A DNA stretch of 64,000 nt from Pedobacter kyungheensis (GCF_000812965.1 NZ_JSYN01000002.1:124001-188000), one strand, 5' to 3'; positions 25,461-35,120 are shown, numbered from the stretch's first letter. Translations and numbers: made by a program. The notes: generated by a model not told the origin, from the sequence alone.

Positions 25461-26777
25461 ATGGAGAGAGAAATTCTGGATACGAAGCGTAAAGCACTTA
25501 AAATAAACCTTGACCCCCGAATTTATGGCACTTTTGCCGAAATTGGTGCAGGTCAGGAAGTTTCGCGAAACTTTTTTAATGCCGGTGCTGCATCCGGAAC
25601 AGTTGCCAAAACCATGTCGGCTTACGATATGACTTTTAGTGATGCCATTTACGGTGCCGAAGCCAATGGCCGTTACGTAAGTCAGAACCGGCTTTTACAA
25701 ATGCTCGATCACGAGTTTGGTTTATTAAACGAACGTTTATCGGGCGAAAAATATGAAAGCCGTACTTTTTTTGCTTTTGCCGATACCGTAACCACCTTAA
25801 ATTATAAACGTACCAACGAACCGCATGGCTGGGTAGGTATCTGTTTTCAGAGTGAACCGGGAGGTTTACCAAACGAAATCTTTTTTCACGTACGTTTGCT
25901 TGATACCGATGTAAACATGCAGCAACGTGTTTTGGGCATTATTGGGGTAAACCTGGTTTATGCCGCGTTTTACCATTATCAGGATCCTAAATTAATGGTC
26001 GAATCGCTGGCCGATAACTTAACCATCGATTCGGTAGAAATTGATTTGATTTCGGTTAAAGGTCCTGCTTTTGAAGGGGTTGACAATATCTTGCTTAATC
26101 TGTACATGATTATGAAAGATTTCTCTGCTGCAGCAATTTTTGACGCCGATGCGCATCCGCGTCAGGCGAAAGATTTGTTGTATAAAAAAGATATCATGAT
26201 TTTGCGGACCAAATACGGTCAGAAATCATTACCTAACTTTAGCTTATTCAATAAAGCTACCGATCAGTTTAAGCGCACCAATAAAGTAGAAGAAGGCAAC
26301 CTGGCGGTAATGATAGAGGTTTTACTCACCAACGTACTTACAGAGGCACACGAAACTCCTGATGATATCGACCTGGCTGCGGTAGCTAAACGTACCCAGG
26401 AAATGTGCGATACCGGAAACATCGTTATTGTATCGAACTTTACCCGTCATAACCGTTTAGCTAAATATCTGGCCCGTTGTAAACCGAAAAGCGTGGGTTT
26501 AGCTACCAACATCAACAACTTAAAATTTGTGTTTAACTCGTCGAATTTTAAAGGCGATAACTATTCGGGGCAGTTGTTGAGCTACGTAAACGATATGTTT
26601 AACACCAATGTGCGTTTGTTTGCTTATCCTTTCTTAGATAAAAAGACCAATCAGGTAATTAATACTACCAATATGCCGGTTACGCCTGAGGCCAAGCCAT
26701 TGTTCGATTTCTTATTGATAAACGGCTATATTACGGATATTGAAGATTACGCCGAGAACGAAGTGAAAACCGTTTAA
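25461..26777 (+). CDS. Conserved protein of unknown function (FAEIGAGQEV family)
   Basis: A 438-residue soluble protein with no signal peptide or membrane segment. The N-terminal block LDPRIYGTFAEIGAGQEVSR, the following AAGTVAKTMSAYDM stretch and VNLVYAAFYHYQDP look strongly conserved, and I recall homologues in distant phyla, sometimes mislabelled as TonB receptors or nucleotide adenylyltransferases. It has no receptor features. Charged and aromatic motifs (HGWVGICFQ, IFDADAHPRQ) suggest a cytoplasmic enzyme, possibly nucleotide-related. I chose MEREILD over an in-frame start 15 bases upstream. The gene is monocistronic with a strong terminator. Function is not known to me. Confidence 0.8.
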   Translation: MEREILDTKRKALKINLDPRIYGTFAEIGAGQEVSRNFFNAGAASGTVAKTMSAYDMTFSDAIYGAEANGRYVSQNRLLQMLDHEFGLLNERLSGEKYESRTFFAFADTVTTLNYKRTNEPHGWVGICFQSEPGGLPNEIFFHVRLLDTDVNMQQRVLGIIGVNLVYAAFYHYQDPKLMVESLADNLTIDSVEIDLISVKGPAFEGVDNILLNLYMIMKDFSAAAIFDADAHPRQAKDLLYKKDIMILRTKYGQKSLPNFSLFNKATDQFKRTNKVEEGNLAVMIEVLLTNVLTEAHETPDDIDLAAVAKRTQEMCDTGNIVIVSNFTRHNRLAKYLARCKPKSVGLATNINNLKFVFNSSNFKGDNYSGQLLSYVNDMFNTNVRLFAYPFLDKKTNQVINTTNMPVTPEAKPLFDFLLINGYITDIEDYAENEVKTV

Positions 26778-26800
26778 CATGGTTTGATAGAACTAATTTA

Positions 26801-26829
26801 AATGCTGGGTTTATCCCGGCATTTTTTGT
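26801..26829 (+). terminator. Rho-independent terminator after the FAEIGAGQEV gene
   Basis: A 9-bp stem (AATGCTGGG, 26801-26809, with CCCGGCATT, 26815-26823) and a T run. It lies 24 bases after the stop. Confidence 0.85.
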
Positions 26830-26861
26830 AAGGGTTTTATCGGGATGTTACGTTTTTAACG

Positions 26862-27144
26862 TTATTTGTCACCATAATGACCTAAAGCAGAGATGATGGT
26901 AACGGTTATAATCTCGTCTTTCTATTTTATAAATTAAACGATCTTTTTAATTGATTCTCCGAGACCAAAGTCCTGATAGTTCAAACTTTAACTTTTCAGG
27001 ATTTCCTACGCCCGTTTCAGGATGAACATAGAGCTCGGCAATAATTTTTTCGATTTTTTTTATCGAAGCCTTATCTCCGGATTTTTGGATGGTTAATAAA
27101 TTTTTTTGAGCCCTCTCGGAAATGATTACTTTATATTGTCCCAT
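26862..27144 (-). pseudogene. Disrupted YoeB/Txe-family toxin gene
   Basis: The intact N-terminal part (65 codons from ATG 27144) matches YoeB/Txe mRNA interferases, ending GLWSRRIN, where the Arg is the catalytic one. An in-frame TAA then interrupts, and after it the expected KDRLIYKIE continues in the same frame. One extra A in the GAAAGACGAG stretch then shifts the frame, after which DEIITVTIISALGHYGDK and a stop can be read. The catalytic His and Tyr (ALGHYG) lie beyond both lesions, so no active toxin should be made. Its partner antitoxin gene is intact. Confidence 0.85.
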
Positions 27145-27335
27145 ATAGATTTATTAGGGTCAAGTGTAATGTAGTTTCCTTTCTTTACTTCTGCGATGCT
27201 TTGTTTTACCTTAGCTACAAACTCAGGGTTATACGGACTTTCATCTTCCTTTACAAAAGAAACATTTAAAGCTTTAAGAACGGCTTCTATGGCTGCTTCC
27301 TGCTTTTTGTTTTTTGGATGTGCGATTATAGTCAT
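27126..27335 (-). CDS. Antitoxin partner of the broken YoeB-type toxin
   Basis: A 69-residue protein, MTIIAHPKNKKQEAAIEAVL, with an acidic mid-part (KEDESPY) and a C-terminal SIWDNIK. It lies upstream of, and overlaps by 19 bases, the YoeB-type gene, the standard antitoxin position. It is not clearly of the YefM family and looks like a DUF2683-type antitoxin. It may now serve as a solitary anti-toxin or repressor, or be a relic. Type assignment is by position and size. Confidence 0.7.
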   Translation of the reverse strand: MTIIAHPKNKKQEAAIEAVLKALNVSFVKEDESPYNPEFVAKVKQSIAEVKKGNYITLDPNKSIWDNIK

Positions 27336-27454
27336 AACAGATTTTTATACTCAAAAATACGAAATTATTCGATCAAATTTAATGATAACCGTATCTGAGA
27401 AATGGGATATTCATGTCGTACACTAAACACTTACTTTATACACTATAAATGCTT

Positions 27455-28153
27455 TCATTTTAATAATTTTTCAATTACCGTTTTATAGCTATCGCTTACG
27501 GGCAGCTCTTTTTCTCCAATAAATACAGCGTTTTTGCGGATAGCGGTTATCTTATTGGTGTTGATTATAAAAGATTTATGGATCCGTTCAAAATAGGCAG
27601 GCAGTTGCTCTTCTATGTTTTTCATGGGCATGCGTACTATAGCAGCTTTCGTGCTGGCAGAAAGATGGATCTGAATGTAATCTTTTAAACCTTCTATATA
27701 GATAATCTCTTCAAAAGTAACTTTCATCAGGCTATAGCCCACATTAACAAACATATAATCCTGTTTTGGTGCAGATGTGTGTGCAACTGCATGTTTAAGC
27801 TCGTATAAATCCTTTGCTTTGTTGCAGGCTTTCATAAAACGCTCAAGCGAAACCGGTTTCATTAAATAATCTATCACATCAAGGGCAAAACCATCAAGTG
27901 CATATTGTTTGTAAGCGGTTACGATAATCACCATCGGTTTTTTAACCAGGCTTTGCAAAAACTGTAATCCGGTAATTCCGGGCATCTGGATGTCGATAAA
28001 AATCAGGTCGATGGCTTGTTCCTGCATAATTTTATTCGCCGCAAAGGCATCATCACAACTGGCTACAAGCTCCAGAAAGGGAATGCGGCTGATATTGTCT
28101 GCAAGTAATTGCAAAGCCAGTGGTTCATCATCTATAGCCAGGCACTTAATCAT
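27455..28153 (-). CDS. LytTR-family response regulator
   Basis: A 232-residue regulator: receiver domain (about 1-118) with the phosphoacceptor Asp54 in IDLIFIDIQMPG and acidic Asp8/Asp9, then a LytTR DNA-binding domain (about 130-232, MFVNVGYSLMKVTFEEIIYIEG). It overlaps by 4 bases the end of the sensor kinase gene directly upstream, so they form one two-component pair. Promoter targets are not visible; the efflux operon upstream is a candidate. Confidence 0.92.
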   Translation of the reverse strand: MIKCLAIDDEPLALQLLADNISRIPFLELVASCDDAFAANKIMQEQAIDLIFIDIQMPGITGLQFLQSLVKKPMVIIVTAYKQYALDGFALDVIDYLMKPVSLERFMKACNKAKDLYELKHAVAHTSAPKQDYMFVNVGYSLMKVTFEEIIYIEGLKDYIQIHLSASTKAAIVRMPMKNIEEQLPAYFERIHKSFIINTNKITAIRKNAVFIGEKELPVSDSYKTVIEKLLK

Positions 28154-29220
28154 ACCGTTAATTTTAAAGTTAAATTTACATCAAACCAGCCATCTTTTTT
28201 CTCAATTTTAAGCTCATGTGCTTTGCCGTATAACAGGTTCAGTCGCCTGCATACATTGGCCAGTCCAATACCCGATGCACTGTCTTTCACTTCATTTCCA
28301 TATTCATTAAATTTATTTTTTACAGAGAAGGTGAGTACCTCATTTTCGGTTTTTAAATCAACGATCAACTCTGGTTTATCAATCATGCCAACGCCATGTT
28401 TAAAGGCATTTTCTATAAACGGGATCAATAACATAGGCTCTATTTCATCAAACTCACTTTCTATCACAATGTTTGTTTCAATGGCTACTTTTTTTCCAAA
28501 ACGTTGTTTCTGAAGATCGATATAGGCCTGCAGGTACTCGGTTTCAGTTTTGATCGATACTTTTTCTTCGTCGGTTTCGTAAAGCATATATTGCATCAGG
28601 CCTGATAATTTCATTACTGTAGGCTCCAGTTCGTTACTTTTTAACCTTACCAGCGCTACAATATTGTTAAGCACATTAAAAATAAAATGCGGACTGATTT
28701 GAGAACGCAGAAATGAAAGCTCGGTTTTCATGTTTTCCTGTTCGCGCTGTAAAGATCGCTTTTCTTCGCTGATGCGATCAGAGATCATGGTATAAGCCGT
28801 GCTTGCGGCAATGGTTAACAGAAAGGTGGGCGTGTTAAACCATAAGGTACGCCCCAGATTAAAGTTAAAATCGGGTAGCAGTAGCCTGAAAAAAATGGAA
28901 TGCAAGGTAATGGCCAGCAGTAAACAGCCCAAAAATGATAAGCCGTAAAGCAAATATTTTTTCGGGTAAAAGAATTGGGGAATCAAAAAAGCACTGTTCA
29001 GGTAAAATATGGCAATCCAGTAAAAATAACTGATAAAATTAAGTTTGATGAACTGCATTTCCTCGTAACTGCTTAAAGGGCGGGGCGGACGGCTGCGGTT
29101 TACGTTGATGATGTAAGGCAAGGTGATTAAAACCATCCATACCAGCACATGCAGGGTGATTTTGATCCACTTTTTGGAGAAATTAATCGTCATTATTTTT
29201 TGTTTTGTGCTTTGCATCAC
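28150..29220 (-). CDS. LytS-like sensor histidine kinase (His_kinase/HATPase_c)
   Basis: A 356-residue membrane kinase with four predicted helices (about 22-145), a short coiled segment, and the catalytic part: phospho-His178 in LRSQISPHFIFNVLNNI (LytS/YehU-type) and the ATP-binding LIPFIENAFKHG. There is no extracellular sensor domain, so the signal is probably sensed in the membrane. An alternative ATG at 29193 (MTINFS) gives 347 residues and is equally plausible. Overlap with the response regulator gene shows coupling. It follows the MacB permease gene after 103 bases, so the pair may report on, or belong to, the efflux operon. Confidence 0.9.
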   Translation of the reverse strand: MMQSTKQKIMTINFSKKWIKITLHVLVWMVLITLPYIINVNRSRPPRPLSSYEEMQFIKLNFISYFYWIAIFYLNSAFLIPQFFYPKKYLLYGLSFLGCLLLAITLHSIFFRLLLPDFNFNLGRTLWFNTPTFLLTIAASTAYTMISDRISEEKRSLQREQENMKTELSFLRSQISPHFIFNVLNNIVALVRLKSNELEPTVMKLSGLMQYMLYETDEEKVSIKTETEYLQAYIDLQKQRFGKKVAIETNIVIESEFDEIEPMLLIPFIENAFKHGVGMIDKPELIVDLKTENEVLTFSVKNKFNEYGNEVKDSASGIGLANVCRRLNLLYGKAHELKIEKKDGWFDVNLTLKLTV

Positions 29221-29323
29221 TAAGATATTATTTATTATGTTTTTTAAGGCGCTTTCAGTACTTTGAATATAATCAAGGTGATATTTTTAAATTTTTAAGC
29301 ACCCGGATCACTACGAAATATTG

Positions 29324-30547
29324 TTATTCATACCTTAATGCATCGATAGGATCGAGGTTAGATGCTTTTTTTGCAGGATAATAACCAAAAAAGACTCCTG
29401 TAACTGCACATACCACGAAAGAAATAACGATTGAAGATTCAGCTATTAAAATGGGCCAGTTTAGAAAGTAAGAAATAAGAAATGCTGACGTTACACCCAG
29501 CAATACCCCGATAACACCACCGGTAACACTGATTAAAATGGCTTCTATCAAAAATTGCATCAGCACATCCTGTCCACGTGCCCCGATCGACATGCGCAAA
29601 CCGATCTCCCTGGTACGTTCGGTAACTGAAACGTACATGATGTTCATGATGCCGATACCACCAATAAACAATGAAATACCGGCAATTGCCGTTAAAAGAA
29701 CAGTGAGCATGCTGCTGGTAGAACTGATGGTATTAATCAACTCAGCCTGGGTACGTACCTGAAAATCGTCACCTTCGGCAGGGGTTAAACGGTGACTTTC
29801 CCTCACAGCGTCAGAAATTTCGGTTGTGGCTGCCGCACTGGCTGCTTCTGAAGTGGCCGAGGCATAGATGCTCTGCAGGTAAGTGGTTGCCGTAATCCTT
29901 TTTTGTACGGTGGTGTAAGGCGCCAGGATAATGTCGTCCTGATCCTGCCCAAAATTACTCTGACCTTTAGGTTCCAGCACACCGATTACCTGAAAGGGAA
30001 TGTTCTTAAAACGGATAATCTGACCTATAGGATTACTACCGTCAGGGAACAAATTGTCTATTACCGTTTTACCCAATAAACATACTTTGGCAAACCTTTT
30101 TACGTCGGTATCCGAAAAAAGAATCCCATCCTGAAGTTTTAACTGACGGATGTTAAGGTAATCGGGACTTACACCGGTAATGGTTGTAGGCCAGTTATAG
30201 CCACCTTTAATGGCTTGTCCGCTGGTAGAAACCACAGGCGATAAGCCATTGATGTTTTTCGATTGGAGCTTTTGGATAGCGGTAATATCTTCCATCTTAA
30301 GGGTTTGGATACTGCTTCCCTGTAACCTTACGCCACCAGGCTCGTTACTTTGTGGCATAATGGTAATCATATTGGAACCCATTCCGGATAATGATGACCG
30401 GATACTTTGTTTAGACCCTTCGCCAATGGCCATCATGGCAATTACCGCTGCCACACCAATGATAATGCCGAGCATGGTAAGAAAAGCGCGGAGCTTATTT
30501 CTTTTTAAAGCCCTGAAGGCTATTTTTAATAAATTGATAATGCTCAT
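29324..30547 (-). CDS. MacB-type ABC exporter permease (FtsX family)
   Basis: A 407-residue permease with an N-terminal helix (about 20-40), a periplasmic MacB-core domain (about 45-245), and three C-terminal helices (about 280-395). The SVTERTREIGLRMSIGARG segment is the FtsX coupling motif, and the protein ends LDPIDALRYE, a common MacB tail. The ATPase is a separate gene upstream, as is usual in Bacteroidota. Together with MacA- and TolC-like genes it forms a tripartite pump that moves molecules from the periplasm to the outside by mechanotransmission. Confidence 0.92.
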   Translation of the reverse strand: MSIINLLKIAFRALKRNKLRAFLTMLGIIIGVAAVIAMMAIGEGSKQSIRSSLSGMGSNMITIMPQSNEPGGVRLQGSSIQTLKMEDITAIQKLQSKNINGLSPVVSTSGQAIKGGYNWPTTITGVSPDYLNIRQLKLQDGILFSDTDVKRFAKVCLLGKTVIDNLFPDGSNPIGQIIRFKNIPFQVIGVLEPKGQSNFGQDQDDIILAPYTTVQKRITATTYLQSIYASATSEAASAAATTEISDAVRESHRLTPAEGDDFQVRTQAELINTISSTSSMLTVLLTAIAGISLFIGGIGIMNIMYVSVTERTREIGLRMSIGARGQDVLMQFLIEAILISVTGGVIGVLLGVTSAFLISYFLNWPILIAESSIVISFVVCAVTGVFFGYYPAKKASNLDPIDALRYE

Positions 30548-30558
30548 GTCCTTTAATT

Positions 30559-31305
30559 TTAATAATCGTCCGTTTCAGGCAAACCGGCCAGTGCCTCTTT
30601 AGCCGAACGCTGATTTAGATTGATGCTGTCTTTCTGGATTTTACCGTCACGAAGCATAATGGTTCTGGTGCTAAAGGCCGCTATGTCGGGTTCGTGGGTA
30701 ACAAAAACAATGGTTTTTCCTTCTGCATTGAGTTCCTGCATCAGCGCCATAATTTCATAAGAGGTACGGGTATCCAGGTTTCCCGTGGCTTCGTCGGCCA
30801 GGATCATCACGGGCTGGTTAACCAATGCCCTTGCGATGGCTACGCGCTGTTGTTGCCCGCCAGAAAGCTGACTAGGGGTGTGATCAAAGCGCTCGGCCAG
30901 TTTTACCGATTCAAGTGATTTGATTGCCCTTTCTTTCCTTTCTTCGGCAGATATCGTTTTATTATAAAAAAGTGGCAATTCTACATTTTCAAGCGCCGAA
31001 GTTCTTGGCAGCAGGTTATAGGCCTGAAATACAAAGCCAATTTTTGTATTCCGAAGGCCTGCCAGTTCATCACGGTTTAAGCTTTTCACATCAACACCAT
31101 CAAGCTGATAACTGCCATCACTTGGCTTATCCAGACAGCCCAGTATATTGAGAAGGGTTGTTTTTCCCGATCCGCTGCTGCCCATTATGGTTACAAACTC
31201 GCCTGCTTTAATGTCGAATGTAATTCCTTTTAAGGCTTTTACCGTCTGATCGCCCATTACGAATTCGCGTTTGAGATCCTGAATATTTAATATTTTCTTT
31301 TCCAT
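30559..31305 (-). CDS. MacB/LolD-type ABC transporter ATP-binding protein
   Basis: A 248-residue ATPase with Walker [11 protein letters not shown], signature [13 protein letters not shown], Walker [15 protein letters not shown] and the H-loop FVTHEPD. The [20 protein letters not shown] beginning and the ADEATGNLD form are typical of LolD/MacB. It serves the permease encoded 11 bases downstream. Its ATG overlaps the last base of the adaptor gene stop. Confidence 0.94.
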   Translation of the reverse strand: MEKKILNIQDLKREFVMGDQTVKALKGITFDIKAGEFVTIMGSSGSGKTTLLNILGCLDKPSDGSYQLDGVDVKSLNRDELAGLRNTKIGFVFQAYNLLPRTSALENVELPLFYNKTISAEERKERAIKSLESVKLAERFDHTPSQLSGGQQQRVAIARALVNQPVMILADEATGNLDTRTSYEIMALMQELNAEGKTIVFVTHEPDIAAFSTRTIMLRDGKIQKDSINLNQRSAKEALAGLPETDDY

Positions 31306-32504
31306 TATTTCCTCCTGTTTCCGCCCGGACGTTTAGGCATAAAAGGACTTGACTGGGCCTGGCTTACCGTGCCAGCTTGCCCTTTGCCTGCGTGTTCTGC
31401 ATTTGTAACCACTAAATCTGCTGTTGATAAACCTGATAGCACTTCTACGTGGGTATTATCGTTAATGCCGGTTTTAATTTTCTTTTGTACCAGCTCATGC
31501 GCTCCTTTTTGCACCCAAACATAGGCTTCATCAGCACCAGCCGGTTTCTTTTCGGGATTAATCCAGCTGAGGTGGTATTTGCCGGCCAACGTACTATCTG
31601 GCGCAAATTTGATGGCCTTTGTTGGGATAAGCAGGGCATTGTTTACCTCTTTAGCATAGATGGTAATGTTTGCCGTCATACCCGGTTTTAATTTATTGGC
31701 ATCGTTTGAAGTATTAATAATGGTTTTATAGGTAACCACATTGGATGAAATGGAAGGACTTAACCTGATTTCCTGTATGGTTCCTTTAAAGGTATCATTA
31801 AGGAAGGCATCTACCGTAAAAGTAGCCCTTTCGCCTTTAGAAATATCACCAACATCAGCCTCATCAACAGAAGCTTCCACCTGCATTTTGGTCAGGTCTT
31901 TTGCAATACTGAAAATGGTTGGTGTACTGAAGCTTGCGGCAACTGTTGTACCTTCACTCACACTTCTCGAAAGCACAGTGCCATCAATAGGTGAATAAAT
32001 ACTGGCCAGCGAGAGGTTTTTTTGTGCTGACGCGAGTTGCGCCCTGATACTGTTTACCGAGGCTTTAGAAGCAGTATAGGTATACAATGCATTGTCGTAA
32101 TCCGCTTTGCTTATAGCGCCAACTTTATAAAGGTTACTTTGGCGGCTAAAATTACCCTCCTGGTAAATTAATGCGCTTTGGGCACTTACCAGGTTGGCCT
32201 GGTATTGGTTTACTGTGGCTTCGAACAGGGTTTTATCGAGTTCGGCCAGTAGCTGCCCTTTTTTAACTTTCGAGTTGAAATTGGCATAAAGTGTTTTAAT
32301 GGTGCCCGATACCTGTGTACCTACGGCTACAGTATCAACCGGCTGCACTTTGCCTGTGGCGGTAACGTTTTCGGAAATGTAACCCATTTTAGGCCTTTCT
32401 GACTCGAGCACAACAACCTGCTCTTTTTTGCGCAGCGCGAAGTACCATACCGCAAATAATGCGATGGCAATGCCGATGATGATAAATATGGTTTTCTTTT
32501 TCAT
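31305..32504 (-). CDS. MacA-like periplasmic adaptor (RND/HlyD-type membrane-fusion protein)
   Basis: A 399-residue protein anchored by one helix (about 5-22). It has a lipoyl-like half (TATGKVQPVDTVAVGTQVSG), a coiled-coil hairpin (about 85-170), the second half-lipoyl and a beta-barrel domain ending near 290, with the C-terminal NTHVEVLSGLSTADLVVTNA. I chose MKKKTIF at 32504 since the preceding 15 codons lack signal character. It joins the MacB permease/ATPase to the TolC-like channel. Confidence 0.9.
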   Translation of the reverse strand: MKKKTIFIIIGIAIALFAVWYFALRKKEQVVVLESERPKMGYISENVTATGKVQPVDTVAVGTQVSGTIKTLYANFNSKVKKGQLLAELDKTLFEATVNQYQANLVSAQSALIYQEGNFSRQSNLYKVGAISKADYDNALYTYTASKASVNSIRAQLASAQKNLSLASIYSPIDGTVLSRSVSEGTTVAASFSTPTIFSIAKDLTKMQVEASVDEADVGDISKGERATFTVDAFLNDTFKGTIQEIRLSPSISSNVVTYKTIINTSNDANKLKPGMTANITIYAKEVNNALLIPTKAIKFAPDSTLAGKYHLSWINPEKKPAGADEAYVWVQKGAHELVQKKIKTGINDNTHVEVLSGLSTADLVVTNAEHAGKGQAGTVSQAQSSPFMPKRPGGNRRK

Positions 32505-32548
32505 GATTGAAATATTAAATAGACCAGGCAACAGCCTTGTCGTATACA

Positions 32549-33844
32549 TTAATTGTTAATCGGGATTCCGGTGTAAAAATTATAGATCCTGGTATATAAA
32601 CTTGCGGTGTATTTTGCCTGTACAAAAGACTGTAATGCCTGTACATATAAATTTTTCTGCTGAAGGTTTTCTACAATGTTGTTGGTGCCTTCTTTTAAAG
32701 CCGCGTTCGAAATCCTTAGCGCTTCACTCGTGTAGTTAAACTGTTCTTTTGCCGCGGCATATTGGCTGTTTGCGTTTTGAACATTAATGTAGGCCCGTTC
32801 TACATTCTGTGTGAGTGTGGTTTTAGTATCCTGTAAAGCTAAACGTGCCTGCTCGATGCCAATGTTGGCTTTTGCCACATTTGTTTTGGTTACTTTCCGA
32901 TCGAAAATAGGAATGGAAAGCGTTAAACCAAGGTTTTGGTAAAAGCTATTGTTTAACTGGTAACCATAATTGCCGGGATTATTATTGTTGTAACCCGTAT
33001 TTAACGATCCTCCTAAACTTAAGGTAGGGCGTAATGTTGATTTAGCCTTGGCCAGTTCGGTATTTTGCAGCTGTATGTTCAGTTCGCTGCTTTTTATTTC
33101 CGGACGGGTACGCAGGGCTTTATCCTGCGCTGTTGCGAGATTATCTAAAGCAGGAGCAACCGTAACGGTATCGGTTGTACTGATGTCGAATGCTGTTGCG
33201 GTTGGTAACTGAAGCAGCTGCTTTAAAGTTAAAACATTCTGTTGCAGCGTGTTTTCGGCGGTAACCAAAGTGTATTTATCGTTAGCATAGGTAGCCTGTA
33301 ATTGTAAAAGATCTTTTTTGGCAATGGTTCCAACCTTAAACTGCTGTTCAGCTTGTTTTACCTGAGCTTCGCTGGTACTGAGCAAATCTTTTAAGTAAGT
33401 GATGTTTTCTCTGGCCAGTAGTATGTTCAGGTAGGCCTGGGTAATAGAAATGGTAATGTCGTTTTTGGCTGCTTCTACCGATAGATTGGCGGTCTGCAAA
33501 CTCAGGGTTTTAGCCTTGATATCGTTCTTTAAATAACTGCCATTGTATAGCGTAATATCTGAACTTAAACCAAAACCACTGGTGTTTTGTAAGCCAGATT
33601 TATAGTTGGTAATGGCCTGCGATACATTTCCATTTAGGTTGGGTAATACAGCAGCTTTTGAGGCAATTAAATTCTGTCCGGCTGTTTGTGCATCAAGTTT
33701 TAAGGTATTGATGTTGATGTTTTTTTCTTTCGCATAATCTATACAGGCTTTAAGATCCCACACCTGGGGTAAATCCTGGGCGCGGGCAGTGCAGGCCGCG
33801 ATCAGCAAAGCGAGTATGACCGTATATTGGAGGTATCTGCTCAT
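32549..33844 (-). CDS. TolC-family outer-membrane efflux channel
   Basis: A 431-residue protein with a signal peptide (1-22, ending TARAQ) and the two-fold repeated helical coiled-coil of OEP proteins (about 40-225 and 250-425). Typical pieces are LKACIDYAKEKNININ, VEAAKNDITISITQAYLNILLARENI and QARLALQDTKTTLTQNVERAY. It is the first gene of the efflux operon; adaptor, ATPase and permease follow on the same strand. Drug, peptide or lipid substrate is not deducible. Confidence 0.92.
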   Translation of the reverse strand: MSRYLQYTVILALLIAACTARAQDLPQVWDLKACIDYAKEKNININTLKLDAQTAGQNLIASKAAVLPNLNGNVSQAITNYKSGLQNTSGFGLSSDITLYNGSYLKNDIKAKTLSLQTANLSVEAAKNDITISITQAYLNILLARENITYLKDLLSTSEAQVKQAEQQFKVGTIAKKDLLQLQATYANDKYTLVTAENTLQQNVLTLKQLLQLPTATAFDISTTDTVTVAPALDNLATAQDKALRTRPEIKSSELNIQLQNTELAKAKSTLRPTLSLGGSLNTGYNNNNPGNYGYQLNNSFYQNLGLTLSIPIFDRKVTKTNVAKANIGIEQARLALQDTKTTLTQNVERAYINVQNANSQYAAAKEQFNYTSEALRISNAALKEGTNNIVENLQQKNLYVQALQSFVQAKYTASLYTRIYNFYTGIPINN

Positions 33845-34035
33845 GGCGAATAAATTTTATGTTCTGATAACTGAACACAAAAATATATCCGTTTAAGGCC
33901 TTAATCTGGTAATTGCGACGAATGGAAAAGATGTTGAGACGAATAATCTATACTTTGAGATCACTGCTTTTTGGCAGCTTAATACAGGTTGTACCTTTTT
34001 AAACACAGCCTAAACTACATGCGGTAAAACCAGCG

Positions 34036-35058
34036 TTAAACTGTCCTTAATACTGTACCTGTTTCGTTCACGGTCAGATTATGTTTTGCTCCGCATTTCA
34101 GCGCAAAATTATTCCGTTGGTGCCCTACGGGAAAATCGAAAGCGACAGGGTAGGCGTATTCTTTTACTTTTTCGAGCACAGTATCATAAACGCTTTTGCC
34201 AAACTCTTCGCCGGCATCATCGGGCTTAACTTTAAATCCACCTATTATTAAGCCTTTCAGATTTTTAAGTTTACCACTGCGTTTTAAATTCCACAACATT
34301 CTATCGATACTATAAAGGTACTCGCCTGTATCTTCTATGAAAAGGATTTTGTCTTTGGTATCTAAATCCGAGCCGCTGCCGGCAAGGGTTTCTATAATAC
34401 TCAGGTTACCTCCAACCAATATACCATCGGTTTTTCCGAACCGGTTGTTGCTGTTTGCAGCCGCGGTATAACCCATCTCTTGGCCAATTAAGGCGTTTTT
34501 GATGGAGAGGATGGTTTCAATCTGTATTGGTTCTGCTTTGGCCCAGTCGTCCGGGAAACTGTTGCACATTTTGGAATGGATAGAAGCAATACCAAAATTT
34601 TTGGCCAGGTGGCAGTGAAGTACGGTGATATCGCTGAAACCAATTATCCACTTGGGGTTTCTTTTAAAGGCCGAAAAATCAAGCTGATCGATAATGCGGA
34701 CAAAACCATAGCCTCCGCGGGCACACATAATGGCTTTTATGTTCGGGTCGTTTAACATTTGCTGAAAATCTGCCAGTCTTTCTTCGTCGGTACCCCCATA
34801 GGTAAAATCGCGTTTGCCAATGGTTTCGCCTACTTTGATGTTAAAACCCCAGCTTTGCATTTGTAAAACCGATGGCTGGATCTGCTCCGGTGTAATGTAT
34901 CCTGCCGGACTGGTAACGCCGATTGTATCGCCGGGTTTTAGATAGGGAGGGATTTTAAAAGCTAAACTTTCACTTTCGATGCTATGAGCTAAAGTTTTAA
35001 ATGCAGGGAGTACAGTTGTTGCTGCAATAAATGAAGAAAGGAAATGTTTTCTGTTCAT
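34036..35058 (-). CDS. LD-carboxypeptidase, S66 family, exported
   Basis: A 340-residue enzyme with an N-terminal twin-residue signal (1-25, MNRKHFLSSFIAATTVLPAF) and the S66 fold. The catalytic triad is visible: Ser142 in IIGFSDIT, Glu242 in LFIEDTGE and His313 in PVGHQ. It removes the terminal D-alanine from L,D-tetrapeptides in murein recycling, or cleaves a peptide such as microcin-like ones. An exported form is common in Bacteroidota; LdcA itself is usually cytoplasmic, so periplasmic action is inferred from the signal. Monocistronic. Confidence 0.9.
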   Translation of the reverse strand: MNRKHFLSSFIAATTVLPAFKTLAHSIESESLAFKIPPYLKPGDTIGVTSPAGYITPEQIQPSVLQMQSWGFNIKVGETIGKRDFTYGGTDEERLADFQQMLNDPNIKAIMCARGGYGFVRIIDQLDFSAFKRNPKWIIGFSDITVLHCHLAKNFGIASIHSKMCNSFPDDWAKAEPIQIETILSIKNALIGQEMGYTAAANSNNRFGKTDGILVGGNLSIIETLAGSGSDLDTKDKILFIEDTGEYLYSIDRMLWNLKRSGKLKNLKGLIIGGFKVKPDDAGEEFGKSVYDTVLEKVKEYAYPVAFDFPVGHQRNNFALKCGAKHNLTVNETGTVLRTV

Positions 35059-35120
35059 CTAAAATGGGAAGTAGAAATTGCGATGGCTAAATATAGGATT
35101 TAAAATTCTGGCATAAAAGA

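Noticed and set aside
26862-27144. Programmed frameshift or stop read-through in the YoeB-type toxin
   Set aside because: Two separate lesions (a stop and a one-base insertion) lie between the conserved parts; no slippery site or recoding signal is seen. Decay is simpler.
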